A stretch of 64,000 bases of DNA, from NCBI RefSeq assembly GCF_965213555.1, contig NZ_OZ243890.1, positions 434,001 through 498,000 on the forward strand, given 5' to 3'. Source of the DNA: Acuticoccus sp965213555. GTDB taxonomy: Bacteria > Pseudomonadota > Alphaproteobacteria > Rhizobiales > Amorphaceae. The position numbers and the translations under genes were made by a program. Shown here in pieces: positions 20,150-28,242 of this stretch (the first letter of the stretch is position 1; each line of letters starts with the position of its first letter). The notes under the pieces were generated by a model. The model had not been told where the DNA came from. It saw only the letters and a program-made list of their open reading frames with translations, and made no database searches.

Positions 20150-21109
20150 TCAGGCGGCGACGTTCGTCTCGGCGGCTCCGTCGTAGCCCCCGCCGACCGT
20201 TGCGAGGTAGGCCTGACCGCAGGCCTTCGCGAGGTCGCGGACGCGCCCGATGTAGCTCTGCCGCTCGGTGACGGAAATCACGCCGCGCGCGTCGAGCAGG
20301 TTGAAGATGTGCGAGGCCTTGATGGTCTGGTCGTAGGCGGGCAGCACCTGGCGATGGGGTCCGCCGTTCGGGCCCGGTGCGCCGGCGGCGAGCAGCGCGT
20401 GGCACTCCGCCTCCGCGTCCCTGAAGTGGCGCAGCAGCATGTCGGTGTCCGCATGCTCGAAGTTGTAGGCGGAATACTCGCGTTCCGCCTGCAGGAAGAC
20501 GTCGCCATAGCGCACCGCGGCCCGGCCTTCGGCGGCCGGGACGTAGACGAGGTCGTAGACGTTCTCGATGCCCTGCACGTACATGGCGAGGCGCTCCAAC
20601 CCGTAGGTCAGCTCGCCGGAGACCGGACGGCAGTCGATCCCGCACACCTGCTGAAAGTAGGTGAACTGGGAGACCTCCATGCCGTCGCACCAGCACTCCC
20701 AGCCGAGGCCCCAGGCGCCGAGCGTCGGGCTCTCCCAGTCGTCCTCGACGAAGCGCACGTCGTGCGTGGCGAGGTCGATCCCGATGGCGCTGAGCGAGGC
20801 GAGGTAGAGCGACTGCAGCTCCGGCGGGCTGGGCTTCAAGATGACCTGGAACTGGTAGTAATGCTGGAGCCGATTCGGGTTCTCGCCGTAGCGGCCGTCG
20901 CTGGGCCGGCGCGAGGGCTGCACGTAGGCCGCGCGCCACGGTAGCGGACCGAGGGCGCGCAGCGTCGTCGCCGGGTGGAAGGTGCCAGCGCCGACCTCCA
21001 TGTCATAGGGCTGCAGGATGGCGCAGCCGCGCTCCGCCCAGAAGGCCTGCAAGGCGAGGATCATCGCCTGGAAGGAGGTGCGCGGGTCGTCGGCGGATGT
21101 CGGTGTCAT
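20150..21109 (-). CDS. glyQ: Glycine-tRNA ligase, alpha subunit
   Basis: A 319-residue class II aminoacyl-tRNA synthetase subunit. It begins with the usual SFQAMILALQAFWAERGC, followed by ILQPYDMEVGAGTFHPAT, motif 2 (PSRRPSDGRYGENPNRLQHY) and GLGWECWCDGMEVSQFTYF. Alpha binds ATP and glycine; the beta subunit GlyS recognises the tRNA. glyS is normally directly downstream, but here the next genes on this strand are ftsB and pdhA, so glyS must lie elsewhere. ATG at 21109 (MTPTSADD); a longer start at 21145 would overlap the DUF502 stop. Confidence 0.95.
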   Translation of the reverse strand: MTPTSADDPRTSFQAMILALQAFWAERGCAILQPYDMEVGAGTFHPATTLRALGPLPWRAAYVQPSRRPSDGRYGENPNRLQHYYQFQVILKPSPPELQSLYLASLSAIGIDLATHDVRFVEDDWESPTLGAWGLGWECWCDGMEVSQFTYFQQVCGIDCRPVSGELTYGLERLAMYVQGIENVYDLVYVPAAEGRAAVRYGDVFLQAEREYSAYNFEHADTDMLLRHFRDAEAECHALLAAGAPGPNGGPHRQVLPAYDQTIKASHIFNLLDARGVISVTERQSYIGRVRDLAKACGQAYLATVGGGYDGAAETNVAA

Positions 21110-21148
21110 GGCGCGTCCTGCTAGCGCATGGGGGACACCGCGCAAACC

Positions 21149-21985
21149 CTACTTCGACCCGGCTGGCTCCGGGCGACGCCGGTGGTCCTCTAGGGACCCC
21201 TCGTCCGCGGGCTGTTCAGACGCCGGCTCGTCGATCAGCCGGCCGCGGACCGGCACGCGGACCTCGTCGCCGGACAGCCGTGCCGTCGGCCCCGGCGTCG
21301 GCCACGAGGGCGGGCGCGCGCGGCCCGGCCGCCAGTGCGGCGTGATCAGCCCCGCCGAGATGACGAGCTTCGCCGCGTCCTCCACCGACATGTCGAGGAC
21401 GAGGACCTCCCGCCGAGGGACGAACAACAGGAAGCCCGACGTCGGGTTGGGGGTGGTCGGCAGGAAGACGGAGATGGCATCGTCCTCGTCGTTCAATCGG
21501 TGGCTGATCTCGCCCTTCGCGTCGGTGGCGATGAACACCAGCGCCCACAGCCCCTTCCGCGGGTACTCGATGAGCCCGGCGGTGCGGAACGTGCGGCTGC
21601 GCTCCGACAGCATGGTTTCGAAGATCTGCTTCAGCGCGGCGTAGAGCGTGCGGATGAGCGGCATGCGCGCCAGGATCGATTCGCCGATCTTGAGCACCGT
21701 GCGGCCGAAGATGTTCGCCGCGAGGAAGCCGAGGAGGATGAGCCCGACCCCCGCGACCAGCACACCGATGCCGGGCACCGGGAAGTCGACGTAGCTCTCG
21801 GGGTTCCACCTGGCCGGGATCCAAGGCTTCACCTTGCCGTCGACGAAGTTGACGATGGAGGCGACGAGGTAGGCGGTGATCGTCAGCGGCGCGGCGACGA
21901 TGATGCCGGTCAACAGGTAGTTGCGCAGTCGATTGACGAACGCTCTCCGGCGCCCGATCCGCCCCTCGCTGCGCTCCTCGTCCAT
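21149..21985 (-). CDS. DUF502 family membrane protein
   Basis: A 278-residue inner-membrane protein. Two strongly hydrophobic segments near residues 20-48 and 68-96 (GIGVLVAGVGLILLGFLA) flank a short loop, followed by a soluble domain with PLIRTLYAALKQIFETML and the conserved FLPTTPNPTSGFLLFVPR. The biochemical role of DUF502 is unknown. The last 50 residues are Pro/Arg-rich and probably disordered. ATG at 21985 starts MDEERSEGR; an earlier start is possible at 22021. It lies between glyQ and glmS on the same strand; DUF502 genes are often found near glmS and recG in this class. Confidence 0.88.
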   Translation of the reverse strand: MDEERSEGRIGRRRAFVNRLRNYLLTGIIVAAPLTITAYLVASIVNFVDGKVKPWIPARWNPESYVDFPVPGIGVLVAGVGLILLGFLAANIFGRTVLKIGESILARMPLIRTLYAALKQIFETMLSERSRTFRTAGLIEYPRKGLWALVFIATDAKGEISHRLNDEDDAISVFLPTTPNPTSGFLLFVPRREVLVLDMSVEDAAKLVISAGLITPHWRPGRARPPSWPTPGPTARLSGDEVRVPVRGRLIDEPASEQPADEGSLEDHRRRPEPAGSK

Positions 21986-22087
21986 GGGTGCTCTCCCACC
22001 TCCGCGCGCCGTCGTTCGCACCGGGCGCCGACGCCGAGTCCGCAGCGTGATCGGCCGTGGCGCGAGACGGCAGGCGGACCAGCCATC

Positions 22088-23914
22088 TTACTCGACCGTG
22101 ACCGATTTGGCGAGGTTGCGCGGCTGGTCGACGTCCGTGCCGTTGATGATGGCGCTGTGATAGGCGAGGAGTTGCAACGGGATGGCCGCGATGATGGGCT
22201 TGGCGAGGGGCGGCGCGTCCGGCACCACGACGAGCTCGCTCGCCGTCTCCGCAATGGCATCGGCCCCGGTCCGATCGGTGATGGCGATGATGCGGCCGCC
22301 GCGCGCGTGCACCTCCTCAATGTTGGAGACCGTTTTGGCGAACAAGTCGTCCGACGGCGCCACGACCACCACCGGCATCCTGTCGTCGACGAGGGCGATG
22401 GGGCCGTGCTTGAGCTCGCCTGCGGGATACCCCTCGGCATGGATGTAGCTGAGCTCCTTCAGCTTCAGCGCCCCCTCCATGGCGATGGCGAAGGCGGGAC
22501 CGCGACCGAGGAAGAGGGCGCTTTGCGCGGAGGCGACCTGCCGGGCGACACGCTCGACCTGCGCCTCCAGCGCCAAGGTCTCGGCGACGAGCCGCGGCAA
22601 CTCGACGAGCGCCTCCACGTGCTCGGCCGCCTCGGCGTCGGACAGCGTTCCACGATCGGCCCCTGCCTTGACGGCCAGGCTCGCGAGCGTCGCGAGCTGG
22701 CAGGTGAACGCCTTGGTGGAGGCGACCCCGATCTCGGGCCCGGCGAGCGTCGGTAGGAAGACGTCGGTCTCGCGGGCCATGGTGGAGGTGGCGACGTTCA
22801 GCACCGCCGCGATGCGCTGCCCGGCGGCCTTGGCCGCGCGCAGTCCGGCCAGGGTGTCAGCCGTCTCGCCGGACTGGGAGATGAACAGGGCAAGCTCGTC
22901 GGCCGGGAACGGCCGCGCCCGGTAGCGGTATTCCGAGGCGACGTCGAGGTCGACCGGCAGGCCAGCGAGGCGCTCGAAGTAGTACCGCGCGGTCAGCCCG
23001 GCGTAGTACGCGGTGCCGCACGCGGAGATCGACAGCCGTGCGAGCCTGCCAAAGTCGACCGGGACGGCGCCGGACCGCAGCGTCCCCGCGCCGACGTCCA
23101 CGTAGTGGCTGATCGTGCGGGCGAGGACCTCGGGCTGCTCGTGGATCTCCTTGGCCATGAAGTGGCGGTAGTTGCCCTTCTCGGCGAGCGAGACCTGCAC
23201 CGGGACCGACGTCGCCGTCCGGTGGACCGGTGCCCCCGACCTGTCGAACACGTCGATCACGTCCGCCGTCAGCAGCGCGACGTCGCCATCCTCGAGGTAG
23301 ATGATCCGCTCGCAGAACGGCGCCAGCGCGATGGCGTCGGAGCCGATCATCACGAGGTCGTCGGCGAGCCCTATGGCGAGCGGGCTCCCGACCCGCGCGG
23401 CGGCGAGGACGCCGGGGTGGCCTGCGAAGGCGAAGGCGAGCGCGTAGGCGCCCTCGAGCGCAGCCAGCGTCGCGACGAGGGCCTCCTTGAGGGGAGCGCC
23501 GGAGGCAAGGTGCCGCGCCGCAAGGTGCGCGATGGCCTCGGTGTCGGTCTCCGACGACAGCACCGCGCCGTCCGCCTCGAGCTGTCGTCGCAACGCGCGG
23601 AAGTTCTCGATGATGCCGTTGTGGACGACCGCCACGGGCTCGGCGACGTGGGGGTGCGCGTTGCCCTCGGTGGGGGCGCCGTGGGTCGCCCAGCGGGTAT
23701 GGCCGATGCCGGTCCTGCCAGCGAGCGGCCCGCCTTGGAGCTGCGCCTCGAGGTTGCGCAGCTTGCCGGCGGCACGGCGACGCGTCATCGCCCCGTCCGG
23801 TGCCACGGTGGCGATCCCCGCCGAGTCGTAGCCTCGGTACTCCAGGCGCTTGAGCGCATCGAGGAGGAGGGGTGCGGCCTCGCTGGTGCCGATCACCCCG
23901 ACGATCCCGCACAT
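22088..23914 (-). CDS. glmS: Glutamine-fructose-6-phosphate aminotransferase (isomerizing)
   Basis: A 608-residue enzyme, the usual GlmS length. The protein starts MCGIVGVIG, so removal of Met exposes the catalytic Cys1 of the glutaminase domain (about 1-220: LEYRGYDSAG, HTRWATHG). Two SIS sugar-isomerase domains follow (about 285-425 and 455-590), with SISACGTAYYAGL, FISQSGETADTL and the C-terminal KSVTVE. It makes glucosamine-6-phosphate from fructose-6-phosphate and glutamine, the entry to UDP-GlcNAc. I saw no glmS ribozyme in the leader. glmU lies about 690 bp upstream on the same strand. Confidence 0.97.
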   Translation of the reverse strand: MCGIVGVIGTSEAAPLLLDALKRLEYRGYDSAGIATVAPDGAMTRRRAAGKLRNLEAQLQGGPLAGRTGIGHTRWATHGAPTEGNAHPHVAEPVAVVHNGIIENFRALRRQLEADGAVLSSETDTEAIAHLAARHLASGAPLKEALVATLAALEGAYALAFAFAGHPGVLAAARVGSPLAIGLADDLVMIGSDAIALAPFCERIIYLEDGDVALLTADVIDVFDRSGAPVHRTATSVPVQVSLAEKGNYRHFMAKEIHEQPEVLARTISHYVDVGAGTLRSGAVPVDFGRLARLSISACGTAYYAGLTARYYFERLAGLPVDLDVASEYRYRARPFPADELALFISQSGETADTLAGLRAAKAAGQRIAAVLNVATSTMARETDVFLPTLAGPEIGVASTKAFTCQLATLASLAVKAGADRGTLSDAEAAEHVEALVELPRLVAETLALEAQVERVARQVASAQSALFLGRGPAFAIAMEGALKLKELSYIHAEGYPAGELKHGPIALVDDRMPVVVVAPSDDLFAKTVSNIEEVHARGGRIIAITDRTGADAIAETASELVVVPDAPPLAKPIIAAIPLQLLAYHSAIINGTDVDQPRNLAKSVTVE

Positions 23915-24088
23915 GGTCCCCCTCCGCCGCCAACGCAACAACGTCCGCGCCGCCATGCGAAGCGCATGCGGCCAGTGTGCCCGATTCGGCCGTCGTCGCT
24001 GCCGGCGTGGCGACCCCCGATTAGCGTAGCGTGGACGGTGCGATGGTCACAGTGCGTTACACCGGGGACGGTCGGACAAGTGCTTCGG

Positions 24089-24550
24089 TCAGCGTTCGCC
24101 GCTCTCCTGCTGGCTGCGCTTCTTCGCCGGCTCGGCGGCGCGCCTTGCCGAGTCCCGCGCCGTCTCGGTGCCGTCGGCGAGCTCGCTGCGGGGCGGCTCG
24201 TGGTGGGTGGCGAGCGTCGCCTCCTCCTCGGCAACGTCGTCGTCGTCCGCGAGCTCGGTGCGCAGGTACGAGCCGTCGTGCTCGTTGGCCGCCCGCGCGT
24301 ACTGCGCGGCAGCCTCGTTGTCCTCCGCGAGCGGCGAGCTCATGTCCACGCGCCCATGCTGGTTCGCCTCGTCGGCGTAGTGCTGCGCCGACGCCGTCGC
24401 GTCGGCGAGCTCGGAGCGTGTCCCCGCCCCCGATCGTTGGCCGGCATGGAAGGCGTCGGATCGCTCCATCGCGTTCATCGTCGCCACATCGGGATCGTGG
24501 GCCTTCGCACCCAGCACCCGTTGCAGCATCCGCTCGATCATCGCCTTCAT
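24089..24550 (-). CDS. Small acidic protein with an internal imperfect repeat
   Basis: A 153-residue hydrophilic protein with no signal peptide or membrane segment. After an amphipathic start (MKAMIERMLQRVLG) the sequence is an imperfect repeat of about 25-30 residues whose core is (S/T)xLA(D/E)xxxxAxxYA: seen as RSELADATASAQHYADEAN, SSPLAEDNEAAAQYARAAN, RTELADDDDVAEEEA and RSELADGTETARDSA. The second and third Ala-rich stretches resemble helical hairpins. No function recognised. GGAGGG lies four bases before ATG 24550; another ATG four codons earlier (24562) also has an AGGA. It lies between glmS and glmU on the same strand. Confidence 0.65.
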   Translation of the reverse strand: MKAMIERMLQRVLGAKAHDPDVATMNAMERSDAFHAGQRSGAGTRSELADATASAQHYADEANQHGRVDMSSPLAEDNEAAAQYARAANEHDGSYLRTELADDDDVAEEEATLATHHEPPRSELADGTETARDSARRAAEPAKKRSQQESGER

Positions 24551-24601
24551 GCCACCCTCCATCCCTTCCTGAGGCGCGACGACCGTCGTCCGGCGCCGCG
24601 G

Positions 24602-25927
24602 CTAACTCAGCGTCGTCTTGGCCTTCACCGGGGAGCGACCGTCCTTCACGACCTGCCGGCCCCGCCCGAGTGCAAGCGCGCCGTCCGGCACGTCCTCGGT
24701 GATGACCGAGCCCGAGCCGACGAACGCGCGGCTGCCGATGCTCACCGGCGCGACGAGGGCGCTGTTGGAGCCGATGAACGCCCCCTCCCCGATCGCCGTC
24801 CTGTGCTTGTCCACCCCGTCGTAGTTGCAGGTGATGGTGCCCGCGCCGATGTTGGCGCCCGCGCCGACCCCTGCGTCACCCACGTAGGAGAGATGGTTCA
24901 CCTTCACGCCGCTGGCGAGGGTGGCGTTCTTGAGCTCGACGAAGTTGCCGACCTTGGCATCCGGTCCGATGCTCGAGCCGCCGCGGGCACGCGCGAACGG
25001 GCCGATCACGGCGCCGGGCGAGACCACCGTGTCGGCAAGGTGGCTGAAGGCGCGGACCGTCGCCCCCTCGCCCACCGCGACGCCGGGCCCGAGGACGACG
25101 TAGGGCTCGATGAGCGCGTCCTCGCTGATCACGGTGTCGTGGCTGAAGTAGACCGTGTCGGGGGCGAGGAGGGTCGCGTGGGCAAGCGCGTCGGCCCGTG
25201 CGCGGCGCTGGAACTCGGCCTCGGCGAGGGCGAGCTGGCCGCGGTCGTTGATCCCCATCACCTCGGCGAACGGCGCCTCCTCGACCACCATGTTGAAGCT
25301 GCGCTCGGCGCCGATCGCGACGAGCTCGGTGAGGTAGAACTCACCCTTGGCGTTGTCCGCGCCGATCGCCTGCAGCGCCTCGGTCGGCGCGCCGCCGCGG
25401 ATCGCCATCACGCCGGAGTTGCACAGCGTGACGGCGCGCTCGGCCGTGTCCGCGTCGCGCTCTTCGCGGATCGCCGCGAGGTGGCCGTCCTCGTCGAGCA
25501 GGACGCGGCCGTAGCCGGTCGGGTCCTCGGCGCGGAAGGCGAGGACCGCGATGTCGGCCCCGCCGAGCACCCTCTCCAACAGGAGGTCGACGGTCGCCGG
25601 GCGCACGAGCGGGGTGTCGGCGAACAGGACGACCACGGCGTCCATCGTGTCCGCGAACGCCTCGCGCGCCGCGAGCACCGCATGGGCCGTGCCGCGCTGC
25701 TCGGCCTGCACGTGCAGCGTCACGGCATCGCCACCCAGCCGGTCCGCCCAGGTCGCGTCCGGTGCAACGACGAGTGCCGTCCGCTCGACGCCGGAACGTA
25801 CGGCGGTGCGCAGGGCGTGGCCGATCATCGACAGGCCGCCGACCTCGTGCAGCACCTTGGGACGCGCTGAGCGCATACGGGTGCCCTTGCCGGCCGCGAG
25901 CACCACCGCGAGCGTTCGTGCCTCCAA
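24602..25927 (-). CDS. glmU: Bifunctional GlmU: N-acetylglucosamine-1-phosphate uridyltransferase / glucosamine-1-phosphate acetyltransferase
   Basis: A 441-residue two-domain enzyme. The uridyltransferase half (about 1-230) has the nucleotide-binding LAAGKGTRMRSARPKVLHEV at 10-29 and VVLFADTPLV. The C-terminal half is a left-handed beta-helix of hexapeptide repeats with the acetyltransferase markers SYVGDAGVGAGANIGAGT and NYDG. Together they finish UDP-GlcNAc synthesis for peptidoglycan and LPS. I chose a TTG start at 25927 because a strong GGGGGAGG precedes it and the length then fits the family; the only ATG upstream (26086) adds 53 unrelated residues. Confidence 0.94.
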   Translation of the reverse strand: MEARTLAVVLAAGKGTRMRSARPKVLHEVGGLSMIGHALRTAVRSGVERTALVVAPDATWADRLGGDAVTLHVQAEQRGTAHAVLAAREAFADTMDAVVVLFADTPLVRPATVDLLLERVLGGADIAVLAFRAEDPTGYGRVLLDEDGHLAAIREERDADTAERAVTLCNSGVMAIRGGAPTEALQAIGADNAKGEFYLTELVAIGAERSFNMVVEEAPFAEVMGINDRGQLALAEAEFQRRARADALAHATLLAPDTVYFSHDTVISEDALIEPYVVLGPGVAVGEGATVRAFSHLADTVVSPGAVIGPFARARGGSSIGPDAKVGNFVELKNATLASGVKVNHLSYVGDAGVGAGANIGAGTITCNYDGVDKHRTAIGEGAFIGSNSALVAPVSIGSRAFVGSGSVITEDVPDGALALGRGRQVVKDGRSPVKAKTTLS

Positions 25928-26070
25928 GCCAACCTCCCCCGCAGCGACCACGCGCCGCTGGCGGCGCGCTGCCAACGCTTTAGCGTGCGCACGCCGCCTG
26001 ACGGAAGGGTCATTTGAACGCGTTCGGCCGATCCGGTACGCCTCGCCCAGCCAGCTTGCACGAGGTCCAC

Positions 26071-27237
26071 ATGCGCCGCGCCACACTCGTCCTCACGCTC
26101 GTCGTCGCGGCCGCCGTCGGCACGGTGCCGCGGGCCGGCGCGTTCGAGGCCACCGGCAACGCCGTCGCCGACGGGTTCCTGGCGGTCGTGCAGTCCGGCG
26201 GCTACATGGACGTTGCCGCCACCGACGTCGCACGTCAGGACGGTGCGACGGTGCTCACCGGCGTGAGCGCCACCTCCGAGGACCGTGCCGAGCGCCTCAC
26301 CATCGGCACGGTGGAGATCAACGGCGGAGTGATCGACGCCGACAATCGGCTGATCGCCGACCGCATCGCTTACGGCGACGTGCGCATCACCAACCGCGGC
26401 GGCCAGGAGGCCGATTCCACGGCCACGCTGATCACGGTGACGAACGCACGGCTGCCCCTGCGCGAGGGGGACGGCTCGTGGCTCGCCACCGTGCTCGGCG
26501 GGTTCGAACGGGTCGAGGTCGACGGCCTCGTCGCGCGGCCGCCCGTCGGCGGGCCGGTGTCCGTCCAGCATGTCGAGGTGGCGAGCGCGCCGGCCGATGG
26601 GGGCGAGGTGACGAGCGGGCGCATCGCGCTCGAGGGCGTCGAGTTCGACGTCGCCTTCCTGCAGGGCGCGGCGACGCAGTTCCTGCGGGACGTCGGCTAC
26701 GAGCGGATGACCATCGACGCGCTCCTCGACGGGCGGTGGGACCGCGCGGGCGGCGCCGCAGCGATCCGCGACCTGACGCTGTCGGCCGACGGGCTCGGCG
26801 CGGTCACGTTGGAGGCCACCATGGACGGCGTGACGGCGGCGACCATCACCGCGCTGTCAGATGGCGGGGGCGACGTCGGCCGCCTGCTGTCGCTGCTGCA
26901 GACCGTCAGCGTCTCGGCGCTCACCGTGCGCTACGACGACGATGGGCTCGCCCAGCGCCTCATCGACCGGGCGGCGGTGCAGCGCGGCGTCGATGGTCAG
27001 GAGGTGATCGCGGGGACCGTGCAGGCGCTGCGCTCCGCCCTCGCGGTCGTCGGCGACCCCGCCTTCACCGAGGAGGTCGCGAGCGCCCTGTCCGCCTTCC
27101 TCGCGGATCCGGGCACGCTCACGCTGAGCGCCGCGCCGCCGTCCGAGGTCTCCGTGGCGCAACTCTTCGGCGGGGCGGTGATGCAGCCGCGCAGCCTTCC
27201 GGCGCTGCTCAACGTGACCGTCACTGCGACCCCGTGA
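26071..27237 (+). CDS. Secreted protein of unknown function
   Basis: A 388-residue protein with a clear signal peptide (residues 1-24, cleavage near RAGA-FEA), hence periplasmic or outer-membrane associated. The mature part is rich in Val, Thr, Gly and Asp with alternating patterns suggesting beta-strands (for example LTIGTVEINGGVIDADNRL and ADRIAYGDVRI), broken by a helix near residue 300. I recognise no named domain. ATG at 26071 (MRRATLVLTL) starts the signal peptide; an upstream start at 26014 is less likely. Its stop overlaps the GTG start of the P1 peptidase gene (GTGA), so the two are probably co-translated. Confidence 0.75.
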   Translation: MRRATLVLTLVVAAAVGTVPRAGAFEATGNAVADGFLAVVQSGGYMDVAATDVARQDGATVLTGVSATSEDRAERLTIGTVEINGGVIDADNRLIADRIAYGDVRITNRGGQEADSTATLITVTNARLPLREGDGSWLATVLGGFERVEVDGLVARPPVGGPVSVQHVEVASAPADGGEVTSGRIALEGVEFDVAFLQGAATQFLRDVGYERMTIDALLDGRWDRAGGAAAIRDLTLSADGLGAVTLEATMDGVTAATITALSDGGGDVGRLLSLLQTVSVSALTVRYDDDGLAQRLIDRAAVQRGVDGQEVIAGTVQALRSALAVVGDPAFTEEVASALSAFLADPGTLTLSAAPPSEVSVAQLFGGAVMQPRSLPALLNVTVTATP

Positions 27238-28205
27238 GCCACATCCTCGACGTGCCGGGCGTCCTGCTCGGGCACGCGACGGATGAGGATGCACGCACGG
27301 GCACGACGACGGTTATCTTCGATGGACCGGCGGTCGCGGGCGTCGCGGTGCGCGGCGGCGCGCCGGGCACGCGGGAGACGGACCTCCTCGACCCCGGCGC
27401 CCTCGGCCCCCCGGTCGACGCGATCTGCCTGTCGGGCGGCTCGGCCTTCGGGCTCGCTGCAGCCGACGGCGCGCAGCGCGCCCTCGCCGAGCGCGGCCGC
27501 GGTTTCGCCGTGGGGCCTCACAGGGTCCCCATCGTCCCTGGGGCGATTGTGTTCGACCTCTCGGGCCCGCCGGCGGACCACCGTGCGCTCGGCGCGGCGA
27601 GCGTCGCGGCCGCGTTCGGCGCCGCCGATCGCCGTGAGGGGACCGTCGGCGCAGGCACCAACGCGACGACGGCGGACCTCAAGGGCGGCTTCGGCTCCGC
27701 CTCCGCCCGTGTCGGTCCTTGGTGCGTCGGCGCGGCGGTGGTGGTGAACGCCGTCGGTGCGGTGACGGCGTCGAACGGCCCGTGGTTTCGCGCCCGTCCC
27801 TTCGAGGTCGACGACGAGTTCGGCGGCCTCGACGCGCCGCCGTCCGCCGACCTTCGCAGCGTCCGCACCAAGCTCGGCGCGACGATCGGCGCCAGCACGG
27901 TGATCGCCGTGGTGGCGACGGACGCTGAGCTGACCCGCGGCGAGGCGACGCGGCTCGCCTCCGTGGCGCACGACGGGATCGCCCTCGCGGTGTGGCCCGC
28001 GCACACCCTCCTCGACGGTGACACGGTGTTCGCCGCAAGCACCGGGCTCGGAACCGCGCCGGACGGCGTGGCCTCGATCATCGGGCTGCACGCGGCCGCG
28101 AGCGCCTGCCTCGCGCGCGCCATCGCCCGGGCCGTCTTCCGGGCGACGCCGCACCCCAAGGACCGCGTTCCGACCTGGTCGGAACGCTACGCCGACGTCC
28201 CGTGA
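27234..28205 (+). CDS. P1 family peptidase (DmpA / L-aminopeptidase-D-esterase type)
   Basis: A 323-residue N-terminal-nucleophile hydrolase family member. Motifs: ILDVPGVLLGHATDEDARTG at the N-terminus, GVAVRGGAPGTRETDLLDP, CLSGGSAFGLAAADG, VGAGTNATT near residue 138-146 and GGFGSAS just after, the last two being around the self-cleavage region of the family. Relatives release N-terminal residues from peptides and amides. Cytoplasmic, no signal peptide. The GTG start at 27234 overlaps the previous stop by three bases (GTGA), arguing strongly for this start and for coupling to the secreted-protein gene. Confidence 0.88.
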   Translation: MSHILDVPGVLLGHATDEDARTGTTTVIFDGPAVAGVAVRGGAPGTRETDLLDPGALGPPVDAICLSGGSAFGLAAADGAQRALAERGRGFAVGPHRVPIVPGAIVFDLSGPPADHRALGAASVAAAFGAADRREGTVGAGTNATTADLKGGFGSASARVGPWCVGAAVVVNAVGAVTASNGPWFRARPFEVDDEFGGLDAPPSADLRSVRTKLGATIGASTVIAVVATDAELTRGEATRLASVAHDGIALAVWPAHTLLDGDTVFAASTGLGTAPDGVASIIGLHAAASACLARAIARAVFRATPHPKDRVPTWSERYADVP

Positions 28206-28217
28206 ACGCGATGTAGC

Positions 28218-28233
28218 GGCGGTGTGAACCGCC
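28218..28233. terminator. Possible terminator hairpin between convergent P1 peptidase and prfC genes
   Basis: GGCGGT-GTGA-ACCGCC is a perfect 6-bp stem with a 4-base loop, in the 37-bp gap between two genes that converge. No T-run follows, so it may instead only stabilise mRNA 3-prime ends. Confidence 0.33.
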
Positions 28234-28242
28234 AAGGAACGG

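Noticed and set aside
23915..24088. A possible glmS ribozyme leader
   Set aside because: No ribozyme core recognised; that class is mainly from Firmicutes.
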